A DNA stretch of 64,000 bases from Candidatus Babeliales bacterium. Its GTDB lineage: Bacteria > Babelota > Babeliae > Babelales > RVW-14. Shown here piece after piece: positions 53,303-62,485 of this stretch (its first letter is position 1; every line of letters starts with the position of its first letter). The stretch is from NCBI GenBank assembly GCA_019749895.1, contig JAIEPG010000001.1, forward strand, positions 124,001 through 188,000, given 5' to 3'. The notes beneath the pieces were generated by a model. The model did not search any database and had not been told where the DNA came from. It worked only from the letters and a program-made list of their open reading frames with translations. The translations under genes and the position numbers were made by a program.

Positions 53303-55378
53303 ATGAACCGTTTTGTAAAATTATTAGCGGTGCTTGTGTTGTGCCCAACGCTCGCGCAAGCAACAAGTTTAACAGGCACGGTAACGCAAGTTTATCAAGA
53401 TAAACATTATGTGTTTCGTAATTTTAATACGGCAAAAGGCTTTGTTCGCTTGAACAACGGCTTTACTATTTTGGCCGGCCAGTCTGCAGCATTGGACACG
53501 TTTGTAACCGTTTCAGGTGCTATTGATTTGCGCACTACCGGTTCGTTGGATTTACGTGGAGATTTATTTTTAGACGCTCATGTAACGTGGTCAAGCAGCG
53601 GCAAAATTTATGGGCGAGGCAACACAATTCATTTGGGCGGTCCATTGAGCTTGCCAACGGACACGGTTTTAGAATTTATTGACGATACCATTGTTGATGG
53701 CGATGGGCACACGTTAACACTTGGTGCGCATGCGCAGCTCTTGCTTGCTTCAGATGTTTCGTTGACGCTGAAAAATATGACTATTCAAACAACGCGCAAC
53801 AGTTCACACATTCCTATCATTCGTTGCTTTGACCAAAAAGGACATGTGACATTAGACAATGTTGAATTAGCGCTAGCAGATGATTTTGCGTTTAGAACCG
53901 GGCGCATGTTTTTTAATAACGATGTTATAGTTACCGGTACTTCCTGTTTTATTTATCAATCGTGGATGCAAAGTTATGTTGGGCCTCAGTCATTATTGAC
54001 TTTTGATCCGAATACAACGTTGTACTACTATCCAAGTACGCCGGACAAAGATTTAATACAGCTGCAAAGCAAATCTGCGGGTATTTATTTGAAAGGCTCT
54101 GCTACAACGTTGCAGGCTACGCATACTGGTATGCGTTTGAGTAAGGGGCGATTGTGGTTGGACAACAAAGTGACGGTGAGCACGCGAGCAAATACCGATG
54201 CCAGTGCTTTTACTCAGGTAGCAACCGCTTCATATGGTACGCAAGTTGATTCGATTGATTGGAGCAAAGACGGTAGATATTTGGCTGTTGGTGGGGTTGG
54301 CCCAACAAATGGTAACGAATTTCAAATTTACAAATTTAACGGGTCGTCGTTAACGTATGTTACTGGTGACAATTGGACCGGTGGGGGCGCGGAAGTTTAT
54401 ATGGTTCGTTGGCATCCAAATGGCCAATTAGTTGTTGCCGTGGGTGATGCAACTAACGATGTACGTATTTATAGGTTTGACGGAACAACCCTCACTACCA
54501 TCGCTGCGATAAGTTTGACAACTGTTGGTTTTGTAAAATGTGTTGAATGGCATCCATCTGGAGAATACCTTTTGTTTGGTATTGATCAAGATGAGTTTAG
54601 TGATGAGTTACGAATTTATTCTTTTAAAGCAAACAAGTTAACATTTTTAGATAGCGATGATATGGGTACTTCGGGAGGGCCTGGGTTATATCCAAGGGTA
54701 AATGATTGCGCCTGGCATCCGAGAGGTTTTCATTTTATGATTGCGTGTTCAAATCAGGTTGATTTAGATCAAGCCCGATTATACAGTTTTAATGGCTCAT
54801 CAATTACTCTTGTTTCTTCGCAAGATAATGGGAATGCTGCCGTTAGTACAGAATTTATGCCAGATGGTTCGCATTTTGTGTTGGCACAAGTTAATGCTGC
54901 TGCTACTGCTTATGTCATCAATATGTTTAGATTTAACACAACATCATTTACTCTTGTTGATACTCTGACATACGGAGGAAAGCCTTATGTTCGTTGGAGC
55001 CCTGATGGACAAAATTTAGTTGCTGGAGGAGCGTTTCCAAGTAGTGGTGGCGAATTGAAATTGTATCAATTTACAAGGCCTAGTACTCTGACTGAAGTAA
55101 CAAGTTACGATTACGGGGCAGGTGCTTCCATTAATAGTGTTGCTTGGAGTAGAGATAGTAAATATATAGCGATTGGCGGGGATACTCCTGGTGCTGGGCA
55201 CGATGAGATTGAGGTTTATTCAGTTTATTATCGTTTTGATACATCAACACAAGCATTAACCAACGGTCTGATTTTAGGCAAATCTGCCTCTGGTGCAACA
55301 TTCGATTTGGATACGTATGTCTTAAGTGGTGCCACCGTTAACTTGGCAGGGCAGCTGATGTACGATTCAACAAGTTAG
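53303..55378 (+). CDS. Exported seven-bladed propeller protein, family member 7
   Basis: 691 aa. Leader MNRFVKLLAVLVLCPTLAQA; N-terminal module starts with SLTGTVTQVYQDKHYVF as in member 3. The propeller instead resembles member 1, 25 kb away (shared VNAAATAY, KLYQFTRPSTL and FDTSTQ patterns). Blades IDWSKDGRYLAVGG to VAWSRDSKYIAIGG. Last member of the tandem array; its stop codon directly abuts that of the convergent membrane-protein gene. Confidence 0.85.
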   Translation: MNRFVKLLAVLVLCPTLAQATSLTGTVTQVYQDKHYVFRNFNTAKGFVRLNNGFTILAGQSAALDTFVTVSGAIDLRTTGSLDLRGDLFLDAHVTWSSSGKIYGRGNTIHLGGPLSLPTDTVLEFIDDTIVDGDGHTLTLGAHAQLLLASDVSLTLKNMTIQTTRNSSHIPIIRCFDQKGHVTLDNVELALADDFAFRTGRMFFNNDVIVTGTSCFIYQSWMQSYVGPQSLLTFDPNTTLYYYPSTPDKDLIQLQSKSAGIYLKGSATTLQATHTGMRLSKGRLWLDNKVTVSTRANTDASAFTQVATASYGTQVDSIDWSKDGRYLAVGGVGPTNGNEFQIYKFNGSSLTYVTGDNWTGGGAEVYMVRWHPNGQLVVAVGDATNDVRIYRFDGTTLTTIAAISLTTVGFVKCVEWHPSGEYLLFGIDQDEFSDELRIYSFKANKLTFLDSDDMGTSGGPGLYPRVNDCAWHPRGFHFMIACSNQVDLDQARLYSFNGSSITLVSSQDNGNAAVSTEFMPDGSHFVLAQVNAAATAYVINMFRFNTTSFTLVDTLTYGGKPYVRWSPDGQNLVAGGAFPSSGGELKLYQFTRPSTLTEVTSYDYGAGASINSVAWSRDSKYIAIGGDTPGAGHDEIEVYSVYYRFDTSTQALTNGLILGKSASGATFDLDTYVLSGATVNLAGQLMYDSTS

Positions 55379-55903
55379 TTATAATTTATTATTGAGAATA
55401 ATGATCAGCTCTTGGTGCGAAAGATATAAAAACGTGAGCAGACCAGCAAGTATGAGCAAATGACGAATAATTTTATTGCGATAACTTTTTATGTGCATAG
55501 TATCTTCATTAATCATGAAGGTAAAAAACGTGCCAAGAGCTGAGACTAAAAAAATAAGCCAGTAGGGGTTTGGGTTAGCTATAATGCGATACAAAAGATA
55601 GGTTGGAATTGTTTGGTAGTAGGTATAAGGCGCAAAAAAATAAGCAAAAATGTTTGTTGCCACTGCCAGCGACCAGAAAAATGGTTCGGTAAAAATGGGG
55701 CGGTTGGTGATAATTCTTAGCGGAAAACCGAGTAAGCGCTGGCCGTGTGCGCCCGGAATGCACAGCACATACGCGCTCCAAATGAGTAATGCGAGCAAGG
55801 TGCCCTGCTTGGGGCCGTGAGTTGCAATCAGATAGAAAGAACCAAAAGAGATAAATGTAATGAGTGCAATGTATTTAAGATAAGAAATTTTACTTTTTTC
55901 CAT
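55379..55903 (-). CDS. Integral membrane protein of unknown function
   Basis: 174 aa with about five predicted TM helices (around 10-28, 33-50, 72-90, 112-132, 147-165), no signal peptide and short loops. A GAHGQRLLGFPLR segment lies between TM2 and TM3. No family recognised. Convergent with propeller member 7 with zero bases between the two stop codons. Confidence 0.7.
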   Translation of the reverse strand: MEKSKISYLKYIALITFISFGSFYLIATHGPKQGTLLALLIWSAYVLCIPGAHGQRLLGFPLRIITNRPIFTEPFFWSLAVATNIFAYFFAPYTYYQTIPTYLLYRIIANPNPYWLIFLVSALGTFFTFMINEDTMHIKSYRNKIIRHLLILAGLLTFLYLSHQELIIILNNKL

Positions 55904-55954
55904 CTTTTAACCCCAACATCTTCTCTTTTTAGTAAATGGCCTGAGGCCTGTCCC

Positions 55955-56045
55955 TCGATACATTTTTTCGCTTCGCTCAAAAACACTCCCCCTGCGCCCT
56001 ACGTGGCTTCGGAGGACAGGTCGGGGTGAGCGGGATGGCTCACGG
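55955..56045. repeat. Diverged palindromic-repeat remnant
   Basis: Contains CCTCGATAC...TTTTCGC and GGGGTGAGCGGGATG-like pieces resembling 39140-39185 of the left composite repeat, but diverged. No gene is seen between 55904 and the tRNA. Confidence 0.5.
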
Positions 56046-56124
56046 CTCTATTTTTTGTATATTTCATTTAAGAAACTGGCCCGCCAGTCGAAGCTACAAG
56101 TGCGTAAGCACGCAGAGCGTAGAC

Positions 56125-56200
56125 TGGTGGAGCTAACCGGGATCGAACCGGTGACCTCATGAATGCCATTCATGCACTCTACCAACTGAGCTATAGCCCC
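56125..56200 (-). tRNA. tRNA-Ala (anticodon GGC)
   Basis: 76 nt, GGGGCTA acceptor start, D-arm TAGCTCAGTTGGTAGAG, anticodon stem CATGA/TCATG with loop ATGGCAT (GGC), T-arm GGTTCGATCC, and an encoded CCA end. The acceptor contains the G3-U70 wobble that marks alanine tRNAs. Confidence 0.97.
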
Positions 56201-56219
56201 AAAACCATTTTTCATTTAA

Positions 56220-56248
56220 AGTGTAAGAGAAGTCAGAAAAAATCGCAA
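56220..56248 (-). promoter_or_regulatory. Promoter for tRNA-Ala
   Basis: On the minus strand TTGCGA (56248-56243), 17-nt spacer, TACACT (56225-56220), ending 19 nt before the tRNA. Confidence 0.6.
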
Positions 56249-56271
56249 GTAGTTTTTCCTAAAAGGACCGC

Positions 56272-57846
56272 ATGAAGAACGTTTTTTCATTTTTAAATGA
56301 TCTAAAAATTTTGGTGCCAATCATACAACGTATCAAGCAGGCTGGTGGAGTGGCGTATTTGGTGGGAGGGAGTGTGCGAGATTTAGTACTCGACTTGCCC
56401 GTAAAAGATATTGATATTGAAGTGCATGCATTAGCTCTTGAGCAGCTGGAAAAGGTGCTGGAGCAGTTTGGTAAAACAGAGCTTGTTGGCAAGCAATTTG
56501 GTGTGCTGCGCATCTCGCAGTTAAATGTCGACTGGTCGCTGCCGCGCACCGACAGTGTGGGTCGCAAGCCGGAGGTCGTAATAAATCCTAACATGGATAT
56601 TAAGCAGGCATTGCGCCGGCGTGATGTAACCATGAATGCCATGGCCATCGATTTAAACGAGTTGGCTGACCATTTTGATGCGTTGCAAAAAAAATCTGAA
56701 TCTGGTGCTAGGTATGATGCGTTGTTTACGATAATTGATCCGTATCACGGGCTTGAAGATATGGCCAATAAACGTTTGCGTGCGGTAGATAAAGATCTCT
56801 TTTTAGAAGATCCGTTGCGCTTTTTTAGAGTGATGCAATTTCTTGGACGCTTTGAAATGCAACCAGATGCTGAATTGCAGGAGATTTGCCGGGTCATGGT
56901 TTTGCACGATGCAGTCACGTCCTTCGACCCTTCGCCCTTCGACAAGCTCAGGGAGGGCGGGTCAGGGCAGGCGGGAAGGGCCTTTAGTCCCGAGCATCCT
57001 GAGCTTGTCGAAGGACGAGGGATCAGGATGACCGGGTTGGCACGTGAGCGCATTTTTGAAGAGATAAAAAAATTATTGCTCAAAGCGCGTCGCCCTTCGC
57101 TTGGCTTTCGTTGGTTGGCAAGTCTTGGTCGGCTTAAAGAGCTTTTCCCTGAGTTGTATGCGCTGATTGGCGTTGCCCAACGTCCAGACTTTCATCCGGA
57201 GGGTGATGTGTTTGAACACACCATGCAAGCGCTTGATGCTGCCGCTGTGCTGCATGATTATCAAGCAACCGAAAACATGTCGGCTGAAGATGAAAAATTA
57301 ATGATCATGTTGGCAACGTTGTGCCACGATTTGGGCAAAGCAGTAACAACTGATGAAAATCTTTCATGCCATGGCCATGACGATGCCGGTGAGCCGTTGG
57401 CATATGAATTATTAAAGCGTGTGACAGACAATGTGTTTTTACTTAAAGCTGTGTGCAAGCTGGTGCGTAATCACATGCGGCCGTTTACGCTTGCGCGCGA
57501 CAAGTCTTCACCAAGAGCGTACAAGCGTTTGGCGCTAGCCTTGGCGCCAGAATTAAGTATGCGTCAAATCGCATTGTTGGCACTGGCCGACACGCGCGGA
57601 CGTAACGCGGCTTCGCACGAGCCGTTGACTGAGTTCATTCAAGAGTATGATGATTTTTTGGAGGCAAGTGCTCGGGCACGGGTAACGCATGCACCAGAAA
57701 AGCCGGTGTTGTTGGGTAGGCATTTACTTGGTCTTGTGCCACCAGGGCCAGCAATGGGAGCGTTGCTTGACGCTGCATATCAGATTCAAATTGATGAAGG
57801 GATTACTGATGTTGAAGAGCTCAAGCGGCGGGTACTAAATCAGTAG
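56272..57846 (+). CDS. cca: CCA-adding tRNA nucleotidyltransferase family protein with HD domain
   Basis: 524 aa. Class II nucleotidyltransferase: GGSVRD (26-31), DIDIEVHA (43-50), RRRDVTMNAMA (about 116-126) for nucleotide binding; then an RNA-binding helical part and an HD phosphohydrolase domain (HPEGDVFEHTM, CHDLGK, HGHDDAG). Adds or repairs the tRNA 3' CCA, although this tRNA encodes CCA; a poly(A)-polymerase role is also possible. Residues about 220-252 (SPFDKLREGG ... PELVEGRG) are encoded by an inserted palindromic repeat just before the LARERI helix. AAGGA precedes the ATG. Confidence 0.92.
   Translation: MKNVFSFLNDLKILVPIIQRIKQAGGVAYLVGGSVRDLVLDLPVKDIDIEVHALALEQLEKVLEQFGKTELVGKQFGVLRISQLNVDWSLPRTDSVGRKPEVVINPNMDIKQALRRRDVTMNAMAIDLNELADHFDALQKKSESGARYDALFTIIDPYHGLEDMANKRLRAVDKDLFLEDPLRFFRVMQFLGRFEMQPDAELQEICRVMVLHDAVTSFDPSPFDKLREGGSGQAGRAFSPEHPELVEGRGIRMTGLARERIFEEIKKLLLKARRPSLGFRWLASLGRLKELFPELYALIGVAQRPDFHPEGDVFEHTMQALDAAAVLHDYQATENMSAEDEKLMIMLATLCHDLGKAVTTDENLSCHGHDDAGEPLAYELLKRVTDNVFLLKAVCKLVRNHMRPFTLARDKSSPRAYKRLALALAPELSMRQIALLALADTRGRNAASHEPLTEFIQEYDDFLEASARARVTHAPEKPVLLGRHLLGLVPPGPAMGALLDAAYQIQIDEGITDVEELKRRVLNQ
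56935..57016. repeat. Full palindromic repeat inserted in frame in cca
   Basis: Arms CCTTCGACAAGCTCAGG (56936-56952) and CCTGAGCTTGTCGAAGG (56998-57014) are perfect 17-nt reverse complements with a 45-nt centre. The frame stays open through it, adding roughly 30 residues. Confidence 0.9.
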
Positions 57847-59169
57847 TTATTCCAAAAACTTGCCGCCGGTTTCAGTTGTCATAGCTTTCATGCGTGTTTT
57901 TTCGGTGGTGCTAAGCTCGTCACCAAAAACATTGAGCCACACTTCTATGCCGCTTTTGACAATGAAATCTTTCATGCGTTCAATAGCGGCAACAATCCAT
58001 TCTTTTGGATTGCCAAAAACGCCACCGCCAATCAGCGTTAAAACGACGTTCTTTTTGTTTTTGTATGCAGCTGCTCTGATGGTGCCTTCGTATGCAGCAT
58101 TCAAAATTGTTTGCGCCCAAGCATCAGCAATTGCGCTGCGTGTGTTGGTAGCGTAAAAGTTTACGCCGGCCGTAAAAACTTGGTTGATTATGGGTAGAGG
58201 ATCTTGCAGAACAACCTGATTATTGGGGAAATTGACGATGTGCCCAAATGTTGCTTGAGTTTCGCCGTGAAAACCAATTTTCATCTTTTTTAAATCTTCG
58301 TTAGTTGGGTTGGTGCCAGCTGCAACAGCGTTGTGTAACAAAACGTAACCGCCTTGTGTCATGCCAATGGTGTCCATGAGATCGGAAAGAAAATTAACTT
58401 GACGGGCAGGGGCATTGCCTTGCCACCAGTTTTCACTTGGTGCAGTTTCATTGCCTGGGTAAAAAGCATAATAACGGCGCAAGATTAAACCTGGCGTTGC
58501 TGAAATTGAAGCGAAGGGGCCTTGGGTATGGTCGCTTTCATAACCCTGCAGTGTGTGCGCATTCATGTCTGTAACGGCAGTTGGTGAGCCTTCAATTGTT
58601 TCTAAGCCATTAAAATTTGATGCGACTTGAAAGACGGTGTCTTGGTTTTTTGGCTCGCCCTGCAAGCCTTGAATATCTGCACGAATGCCGTACATGACTG
58701 AGAACGTGCCTTTTCGCTGTGTCATTGTTGTAATGTCGCGAGCATCAATAGCTGCTGTTGCTGCGCGCAAAGCGCCAATTGAAAGTTGCTCGAAATAACC
58801 GCACTGATATTTTTTGCCAGCATTATTCTTGATAAAATAAATTTGTTGGCCGTTTTTTGTTTCTGAAGAAAGAGCTGTTTTATAAAAACCATGTCTAAAA
58901 TCGGTTTCTGAAATGCCCATAACGTCTTGAAAAAATTGAGCACGGGGGCGAATGGCATACGCAGGATTACGAGTTGGCTGGGCAACCAGCGGTGTTGCTG
59001 CAGGCGTAGCCACAGAAAGTGTTGCAAGATTTTGTGTTAACACTGCCAGCTTGCTTTTGAGAGCACCAAGTGTGCTCGTGAGCTGACCCAGCGTTGCAGC
59101 ATGTAAAAAAGAAAAGGGCAGTATGCTAAAAAAGCATACTGCCAACAAGATATTTTTTTGTTTAAGCAT
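57847..59169 (-). CDS. Exported macro-domain-like protein
   Basis: 440 aa. Signal peptide (MLKQKNILLAVCFFSILPFSFLHA) then a short coiled module with LGALKSKLAVLTQNLATLSV, similar to residues 28-48 of the WASP-like protein. The body contains VFQVASNFNGLE and a C-terminal VVLTLIGGGVFGNPKEWIVAA, patterns seen in macro/PARG-like folds that bind or cleave ADP-ribose. That assignment is tentative. Convergent with cca with no bases between the stop codons. Possibly another host-directed protein. Confidence 0.65.
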   Translation of the reverse strand: MLKQKNILLAVCFFSILPFSFLHAATLGQLTSTLGALKSKLAVLTQNLATLSVATPAATPLVAQPTRNPAYAIRPRAQFFQDVMGISETDFRHGFYKTALSSETKNGQQIYFIKNNAGKKYQCGYFEQLSIGALRAATAAIDARDITTMTQRKGTFSVMYGIRADIQGLQGEPKNQDTVFQVASNFNGLETIEGSPTAVTDMNAHTLQGYESDHTQGPFASISATPGLILRRYYAFYPGNETAPSENWWQGNAPARQVNFLSDLMDTIGMTQGGYVLLHNAVAAGTNPTNEDLKKMKIGFHGETQATFGHIVNFPNNQVVLQDPLPIINQVFTAGVNFYATNTRSAIADAWAQTILNAAYEGTIRAAAYKNKKNVVLTLIGGGVFGNPKEWIVAAIERMKDFIVKSGIEVWLNVFGDELSTTEKTRMKAMTTETGGKFLE

Positions 59170-59174
59170 GCCGC

Positions 59175-59765
59175 TTATTTCTTTTTAATGAGGCTCTTCA
59201 AGCGAAGCTTGGCATATTTTTTAGCCGCACGACGCAAAATACCGTAGCTTTTAAGTTGAGCAACCATGCGATCAAGAAAGTCTGTGCCGCCTCGTTTGTA
59301 CTCAGCCAAATCACTTTCTTGAATTTGGAGCCCAAAGAAGTTTGTTGAAGGTTTTGCTACGTGGCCTTCTTTTTCTTGAACAAAAATCAGTCTCACACCA
59401 AAAGGGTCGCGGATAGAAAATTCGCGCATGCCGTTATCAACAGACTTGAGTTCAGTGACTATGGTGATCTTCTTTTTTTTGCAGCGATCGTAGTATTTTT
59501 CAATACCGGTTTTAAGTTCAATGTACAAACCAACGCTGCGGCTTGCGCATCGTTTGATGAAGCTGAAGTCCGCCAGTTCTTCAACGTGCGGTGCGCGCAA
59601 CTGGAGCATGCACTTCCCCTTTTTAAGGCGTGCACAAAACAGCGCGCTTGGATCATCTTTTTTTGTTTCAAGGTACGTAACGTCAAAAGCAAGCTTTTCA
59701 GTATAAAACTTAACAGCTTTTTCAACAGACTCTACAACAATAATTAATTCTCCAGACTTCATCAT
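59175..59765 (-). CDS. VOC (glyoxalase/bleomycin-resistance fold) family protein
   Basis: 196 aa. One VOC domain: IIVVESVEKAVKFYTEKLAFDV at the start, a central SVGLYIELKTG and MREFSIRDPFGVRLIFVQE near 120-138. The C-terminal 60 residues are basic (KSLIKKK end) and not part of the domain. Metal ligands cannot be assigned safely, substrate unknown. AGGAAG before the double ATG. No signal peptide. Lies between the macro-like gene and rpsT. Confidence 0.8.
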   Translation of the reverse strand: MMKSGELIIVVESVEKAVKFYTEKLAFDVTYLETKKDDPSALFCARLKKGKCMLQLRAPHVEELADFSFIKRCASRSVGLYIELKTGIEKYYDRCKKKKITIVTELKSVDNGMREFSIRDPFGVRLIFVQEKEGHVAKPSTNFFGLQIQESDLAEYKRGGTDFLDRMVAQLKSYGILRRAAKKYAKLRLKSLIKKK

Positions 59766-59800
59766 ACTACTTCCTATTTTTTAGAACCTAGCACTTTTTC

Positions 59801-60082
59801 TTACGCAACAGCGGGTGTTCTTTCTGCTGCAGCAATTTTTTTTGCTAGTCTGCTAATTTTGCGTGAAGCGGTGTTTTTTTTCAAAACGCCTTTGCCCGCA
59901 GCGCGTGCAATTGAAGATTCAGCTTGTTTGAAAAGTTCGCGTGCCTCACTTACTGAATTGTTAGCCAACGCATCAGCAATTTTACGTGCGGTAGTTTTGA
60001 GTGCCGTGCGACGTGCTACGTTTTGTTTACGTTTTTTCTCGTTGGTCAATGCTCTTTTTTTAGCAGACTTGATGTTTGCCAT
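59801..60082 (-). CDS. rpsT: 30S ribosomal protein S20
   Basis: 93 aa, MANIKSAKKRALTNEKKR start and the Lys/Arg-rich three-helix pattern (KGVLKKNTASRKISRLAKKI) are diagnostic. Binds 16S rRNA early in assembly. 33 nt downstream of rpmB on the same strand. Confidence 0.96.
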   Translation of the reverse strand: MANIKSAKKRALTNEKKRKQNVARRTALKTTARKIADALANNSVSEARELFKQAESSIARAAGKGVLKKNTASRKISRLAKKIAAAERTPAVA

Positions 60083-60115
60083 GAAATTATCTCGCTTTGA
60101 TTAATATGGAATAAC

Positions 60116-60313
60116 TTAAATTACTTTTTCAACTTTTCCGCTTTTTACACATTTTGTGCAAATGCTGCCGCGATGTACGTTACGCTCGCCTTTAAATGTG
60201 TAGCGCATGGTGTGAACGTTTGGATAGAGCCAACGTCCTGTTCTGTTGTTTGCGTTACTGACGTTGTTAGCAGTGCGTGGACGCTTGTCGCATGCCATAC
60301 AAATATTTGCCAT
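60116..60313 (-). CDS. rpmB: 50S ribosomal protein L28
   Basis: 65 aa. Starts MANICMACDKRP and has two Cys pairs (CMAC and CTKC), the zinc-binding form of L28. RTGRWLYPNVHTMRY is family-typical. AAGGTAAGGA upstream of the ATG. Probably in one transcript with rpsT. Confidence 0.95.
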   Translation of the reverse strand: MANICMACDKRPRTANNVSNANNRTGRWLYPNVHTMRYTFKGERNVHRGSICTKCVKSGKVEKVI

Positions 60314-60374
60314 AGCTTTGATGTCCTTACCTTAAAATAATATTATGCTTATATTCAATTAAAATATGCAATAA

Positions 60375-60404
60375 AATATACAACCATACTAAACAGTCTA
60401 GCAA
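60375..60404 (-). promoter_or_regulatory. Promoter for rpmB-rpsT
   Basis: Minus strand TTGCTA (60404-60399), 18-nt spacer, TATATT (60380-60375), in the AT-rich gap upstream of rpmB. Confidence 0.45.
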
Positions 60405-60493
60405 AAACCTGATTTTTTTAAAGAATTTATAAAAATTGACCTTAATTCGTTATTCCAAATAGAAACTATTAATTAAGGCCTCTTTATTTTTCG

Positions 60494-62362
60494 CTAAAAA
60501 GTGTGGGTTTCTCGTGGTTGAATGCCCAAAAGCTCATAAACTTCCTGAGCCAGCAGGGTCTCTTTTTCAAGCAACGTTTCTGCCAGGAGCTCAAGTTTGT
60601 CCTTGTTATCAGTGAGCAACTGGCTACCTTTATCGTAGCATTGCTGCATAATTTTTTCAACTTCGCGGTCTATGCGCTCTGCGGTCTTTTCAGAAAATTC
60701 CTTAATATTCTGCATGTCGCGACCCAGGTACGGGTGTTCTTGAGAAAGATTGTAATCAATTGGTCCCAGTTCAGACATACCAAAGCGACGCACCATAGAG
60801 CGGGCAATTTTACTTGCTTGTTCAAGATCGTTAGAAACGCCACTGGTTTGATCGTTAAAAATCATCTTTTCAGCCAACAAGCCGCCAAAGCAGACAACAA
60901 TGCGTGCTAACATTTCGCTGCTTGTTTGTGAATATTTGTCTCGTTCAGGTAGTGACCAAGAAACCCCCAGCGCGCGGCCGCGAGGAATAATGGTGACTTT
61001 GTGGAACGGATCGGTTTCAACCGGTTGTAACAAGTTGAGCAACGTATGGCCGGCTTCGTGGTATGCCGTCATTTTCTTTTCTTTGTCGGTAAAGATTAAG
61101 GTTTTGCGTTCGGCGCCCAGCAATATTTTGTCGCGTGCCTTTTCAAAGTTTGCCGTTTGAACAGTGGTCTCATTAGTTTTTGAAGCCAGTAGGGCTGCTT
61201 CATTAATGAGGTTTTCTAGGTCAGCTCCGCTAAAGCCTGGGGTGCCACGTGCAATTTTTTCTAAACTAACGCTTGGATCAAGTTTAATTTTTTTTGCGTG
61301 TACTTCCAAGATTTCTTTTCTGCTCTTCAGATCTGGGTAGGGTACTTCAACAATACGGTCGAAGCGGCCAGGACGTAAGAGTGCTTTGTCTAAAACGTCG
61401 GGGCGGTTGGTTGCTGCAACAACAATTACTTGGCCGTGTTCGGTGCTAAAGCCGTCCATTTCAGCCAGGAGTTGGTTGAGTGTTTGCTCGCGCTCGTCGT
61501 TACCGCCGCCAAGGCCAATACCTCGTTGACGGCCAACTGCGTCAATTTCGTCAATAAAGACTATGCAAGGAGCATGTTGGCGGGCCTGTGTAAACAGGTC
61601 ACGCACGCGAGAAGCGCCCACGCCCACAAAAACTTCTACAAAGTCTGAGCCGCTGATGCTAAAGAATGGGCAGCTTGCTTCACCAGCTACTGCTTTTGCC
61701 AGGAGAGTTTTACCGTTACCGGGAGCGCCGCTCAGCAATACGCCCCGAGGAATTTTGGCACCAAGTTTTTCAAACCGTTCAGGGTTTTTTAAGAACGAAA
61801 CAATATCATGCAGATCTTCTTTGGCCTCTTCAATGCCGGCAACATCTTTAAAGGTAGTAGTGATCGTGTTTGGCGAAAAGAAGCGGGCTTTGCTTTTGCC
61901 AACGCTAAAGATTTTGCCCCCACCACCGCCGCCACCACCTTGGCTTTGACGGAAGTAGAAGAAGAACATGAGCAAGAAGATTAACGGAAGCAAGGCAAAG
62001 AAATAGTAGCCCCAAGTGTTTCTGTCTCGTGGAAACACTTCAACATTTACGTTGTGTTTGTTGAGCAGATCCCAGAAATGTGCTGTTGGTGCAACGTAGC
62101 CAATAAAACGTTTGCCGTCTTGATATTCGCCTTGAACATACTGATCTTGGATTTTTAATGTCTTAATGTCGTTCTGCTCAATATGTGTCAAAATTTTTGA
62201 ATAAGAAACGGTTTCCAAATCTCGGTTCATGCTGTTGTACCAAAACAGATACAGCATGCCCAAGCTCAAAAGTGCAATTAACAGCCACAAAGCATTAGGG
62301 CCTTTGCCAGGAAGTCGCGGAGGCATTGACTTGAATGGGCCTTGCTTTTTATTTTTACTCAT
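60494..62362 (-). CDS. ftsH: ATP-dependent zinc metalloprotease FtsH
   Basis: 622 aa inner-membrane AAA protease that degrades misassembled membrane proteins and regulatory proteins. TM1 (about 22-41), periplasmic domain, TM2 (about 118-137), Gly run (142-149), AAA: Walker A GAPGNGKT (212-219), Walker [13 protein letters not shown] region [17 protein letters not shown], and the M41 zinc site HEAGH (435-439). AGGTGA before the ATG. Full length with all key residues. Confidence 0.98.
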   Translation of the reverse strand: MSKNKKQGPFKSMPPRLPGKGPNALWLLIALLSLGMLYLFWYNSMNRDLETVSYSKILTHIEQNDIKTLKIQDQYVQGEYQDGKRFIGYVAPTAHFWDLLNKHNVNVEVFPRDRNTWGYYFFALLPLIFLLMFFFYFRQSQGGGGGGGGKIFSVGKSKARFFSPNTITTTFKDVAGIEEAKEDLHDIVSFLKNPERFEKLGAKIPRGVLLSGAPGNGKTLLAKAVAGEASCPFFSISGSDFVEVFVGVGASRVRDLFTQARQHAPCIVFIDEIDAVGRQRGIGLGGGNDEREQTLNQLLAEMDGFSTEHGQVIVVAATNRPDVLDKALLRPGRFDRIVEVPYPDLKSRKEILEVHAKKIKLDPSVSLEKIARGTPGFSGADLENLINEAALLASKTNETTVQTANFEKARDKILLGAERKTLIFTDKEKKMTAYHEAGHTLLNLLQPVETDPFHKVTIIPRGRALGVSWSLPERDKYSQTSSEMLARIVVCFGGLLAEKMIFNDQTSGVSNDLEQASKIARSMVRRFGMSELGPIDYNLSQEHPYLGRDMQNIKEFSEKTAERIDREVEKIMQQCYDKGSQLLTDNKDKLELLAETLLEKETLLAQEVYELLGIQPRETHTF

Positions 62363-62485
62363 AGGTTCACCTGTTTTAAAGCGTTCATATTTTAAAAGAC
62401 ATATAATGAATCAGATTTGACTCATCGCTATTTTAATCAAGAAATGTACTTTAGCCTAGAGTTTACTTAAATTAAGCCGTTTTTA

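Noticed and set aside
56125-56200. tRNA with a different identity (reading the plus strand)
   Set aside because: Only the minus strand folds with correct D, T and anticodon arms; GGC with G3-U70 is clearly alanine.
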